This document shows positions 5,214 to 5,521 of a stretch of DNA of 5,521 nucleotides, piece by piece. Origin of the DNA: Methanomassiliicoccales archaeon (GTDB lineage: Archaea; Thermoplasmatota; Thermoplasmata; Methanomassiliicoccales; JACIVX01); contig JANHAK010000098.1 in assembly GCA_024464195.1 (NCBI GenBank), forward strand, positions 1 to 5,521. Reading direction: 5' to 3'. A program made the position numbers and the translations under genes. Position 1 is the stretch's first letter, and every line of letters begins with the position of its first letter. Under the pieces are notes generated by a model, which saw only the letters and a program-made list of their open reading frames with translations, was not told the origin of the DNA and did not search any database.

Positions 5214-5521
5214 ATGCCCAGGGCTGAATGGCTAAAGGGAATCTATCCAGCAATCGTAACACCTTTCAAAAAAGATGAAACAATCGACGAGGAAGCATTG
5301 AGGAATCTCGTTGATTTTCTCATAAAAGATGTCAACGGGTTCGTCGTTGCTGGAACGACAGGAGAATTTGTTTATCTGACAGATGAGGAGAGACTAAGAA
5401 CACTCGAGATCGTCATTGATCAAGTCAACAAGAAAGTTCCTGTCATCGCCGGTACAGGTGCGAGTAGCACAAAAGCGACCGTCGAGTTAACGCAGAGAGC
5501 AAAAGATATGGGAGCAGATGC
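5214..5521 (+). CDS. Second DapA-family aldolase/lyase (5' part only)
   Basis: The ATG follows the TGA of the aldolase-Fae gene with no spacer, so the two are almost certainly one operon. The 102 complete codons visible cover the first barrel strands: LKGIYPAIVTPF (residues 7-18), the catalytic loop GTTGEF (residues 47-52) and PVIAGTG. An ungapped hand alignment with the upstream gene gives about 52 identities in 99 positions, so the two are paralogues that have clearly diverged. The YNxP Tyr, the Schiff-base Lys and any C-terminal fusion lie beyond the window, so substrate and domain make-up cannot be judged. The two proteins could form a hetero-oligomer or act on successive or alternative substrates. 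Confidence 0.93.
   Translation, partial: MPRAEWLKGIYPAIVTPFKKDETIDEEALRNLVDFLIKDVNGFVVAGTTGEFVYLTDEERLRTLEIVIDQVNKKVPVIAGTGASSTKATVELTQRAKDMGAD

Noticed and set aside
1..5521. CRISPR array, insertion sequence or attachment site
   Set aside because: I saw no regularly spaced repeats, no transposase-like frame and no terminal inverted repeats. The sequence right after the tRNA does not repeat the tRNA 3' end as an integration site would.

Overview
This window looks archaeal. The tRNA-Val gene carries a short intron that folds into a canonical bulge-helix-bulge, which is the archaeal splicing signal. Its CCA end is not encoded. AT-rich TATA-like boxes precede genes, Shine-Dalgarno (SD) sites of the GGTGAT/GAGG type are used, and a domain of the tetrahydromethanopterin (H4MPT) enzyme Fae is present. 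A euryarchaeal lineage is my guess, and the sequence alone does not fix it.

Layout from left to right: (1) the last 38 codons of an unrecognised + strand gene, positions 1-117. (2) An intron-containing tRNA-Val(CAC), 176-268. (3) An AT-rich convergent gap with palindromes and a perfect 13-bp tandem duplication, 269-437. (4) On the minus strand, a ThiF/MoeB/UbaA-type E1-like adenylyltransferase, 438-1544, preceded by a possible 8-codon leader ORF with a strong SD. (5) A divergent intergenic region, about 1574-1914. (6) A complete bifunctional NAD(P)HX repair enzyme, epimerase plus dehydratase, 1915-3492. (7) A gap of about 290 bp with an imperfect hairpin and a TATA-like box. (8) A two-domain protein, 3786-5213, made of a DapA/N-acetylneuraminate-lyase-superfamily aldolase fused to a C-terminal formaldehyde-activating-enzyme (Fae) domain. 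(9) The start of a second DapA-family gene, 5214 to the window end, directly abutting the first.

The most notable content is (8) and (9). Archaea are known to fuse Fae to hexulose-6-phosphate synthase (Fae-Hps), an aldolase that handles formaldehyde. Here Fae sits behind a different, Schiff-base, pyruvate-type aldolase, joined by a Pro/Glu-rich linker. The aldolase keeps the Schiff-base Lys and the YNIP Tyr but lacks the carboxylate-binding Arg of true dihydrodipicolinate synthase. The Fae domain keeps most family blocks, but the invariant His of its VAHIDL motif reads as Arg. The pair may form a previously undescribed aldolase/C1-carrier module, or the Fae domain may have become a binding or regulatory domain. 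The other genes (E1-like sulfur-carrier activation, NAD(P)HX repair, tRNA) are housekeeping and have no obvious functional link to it.
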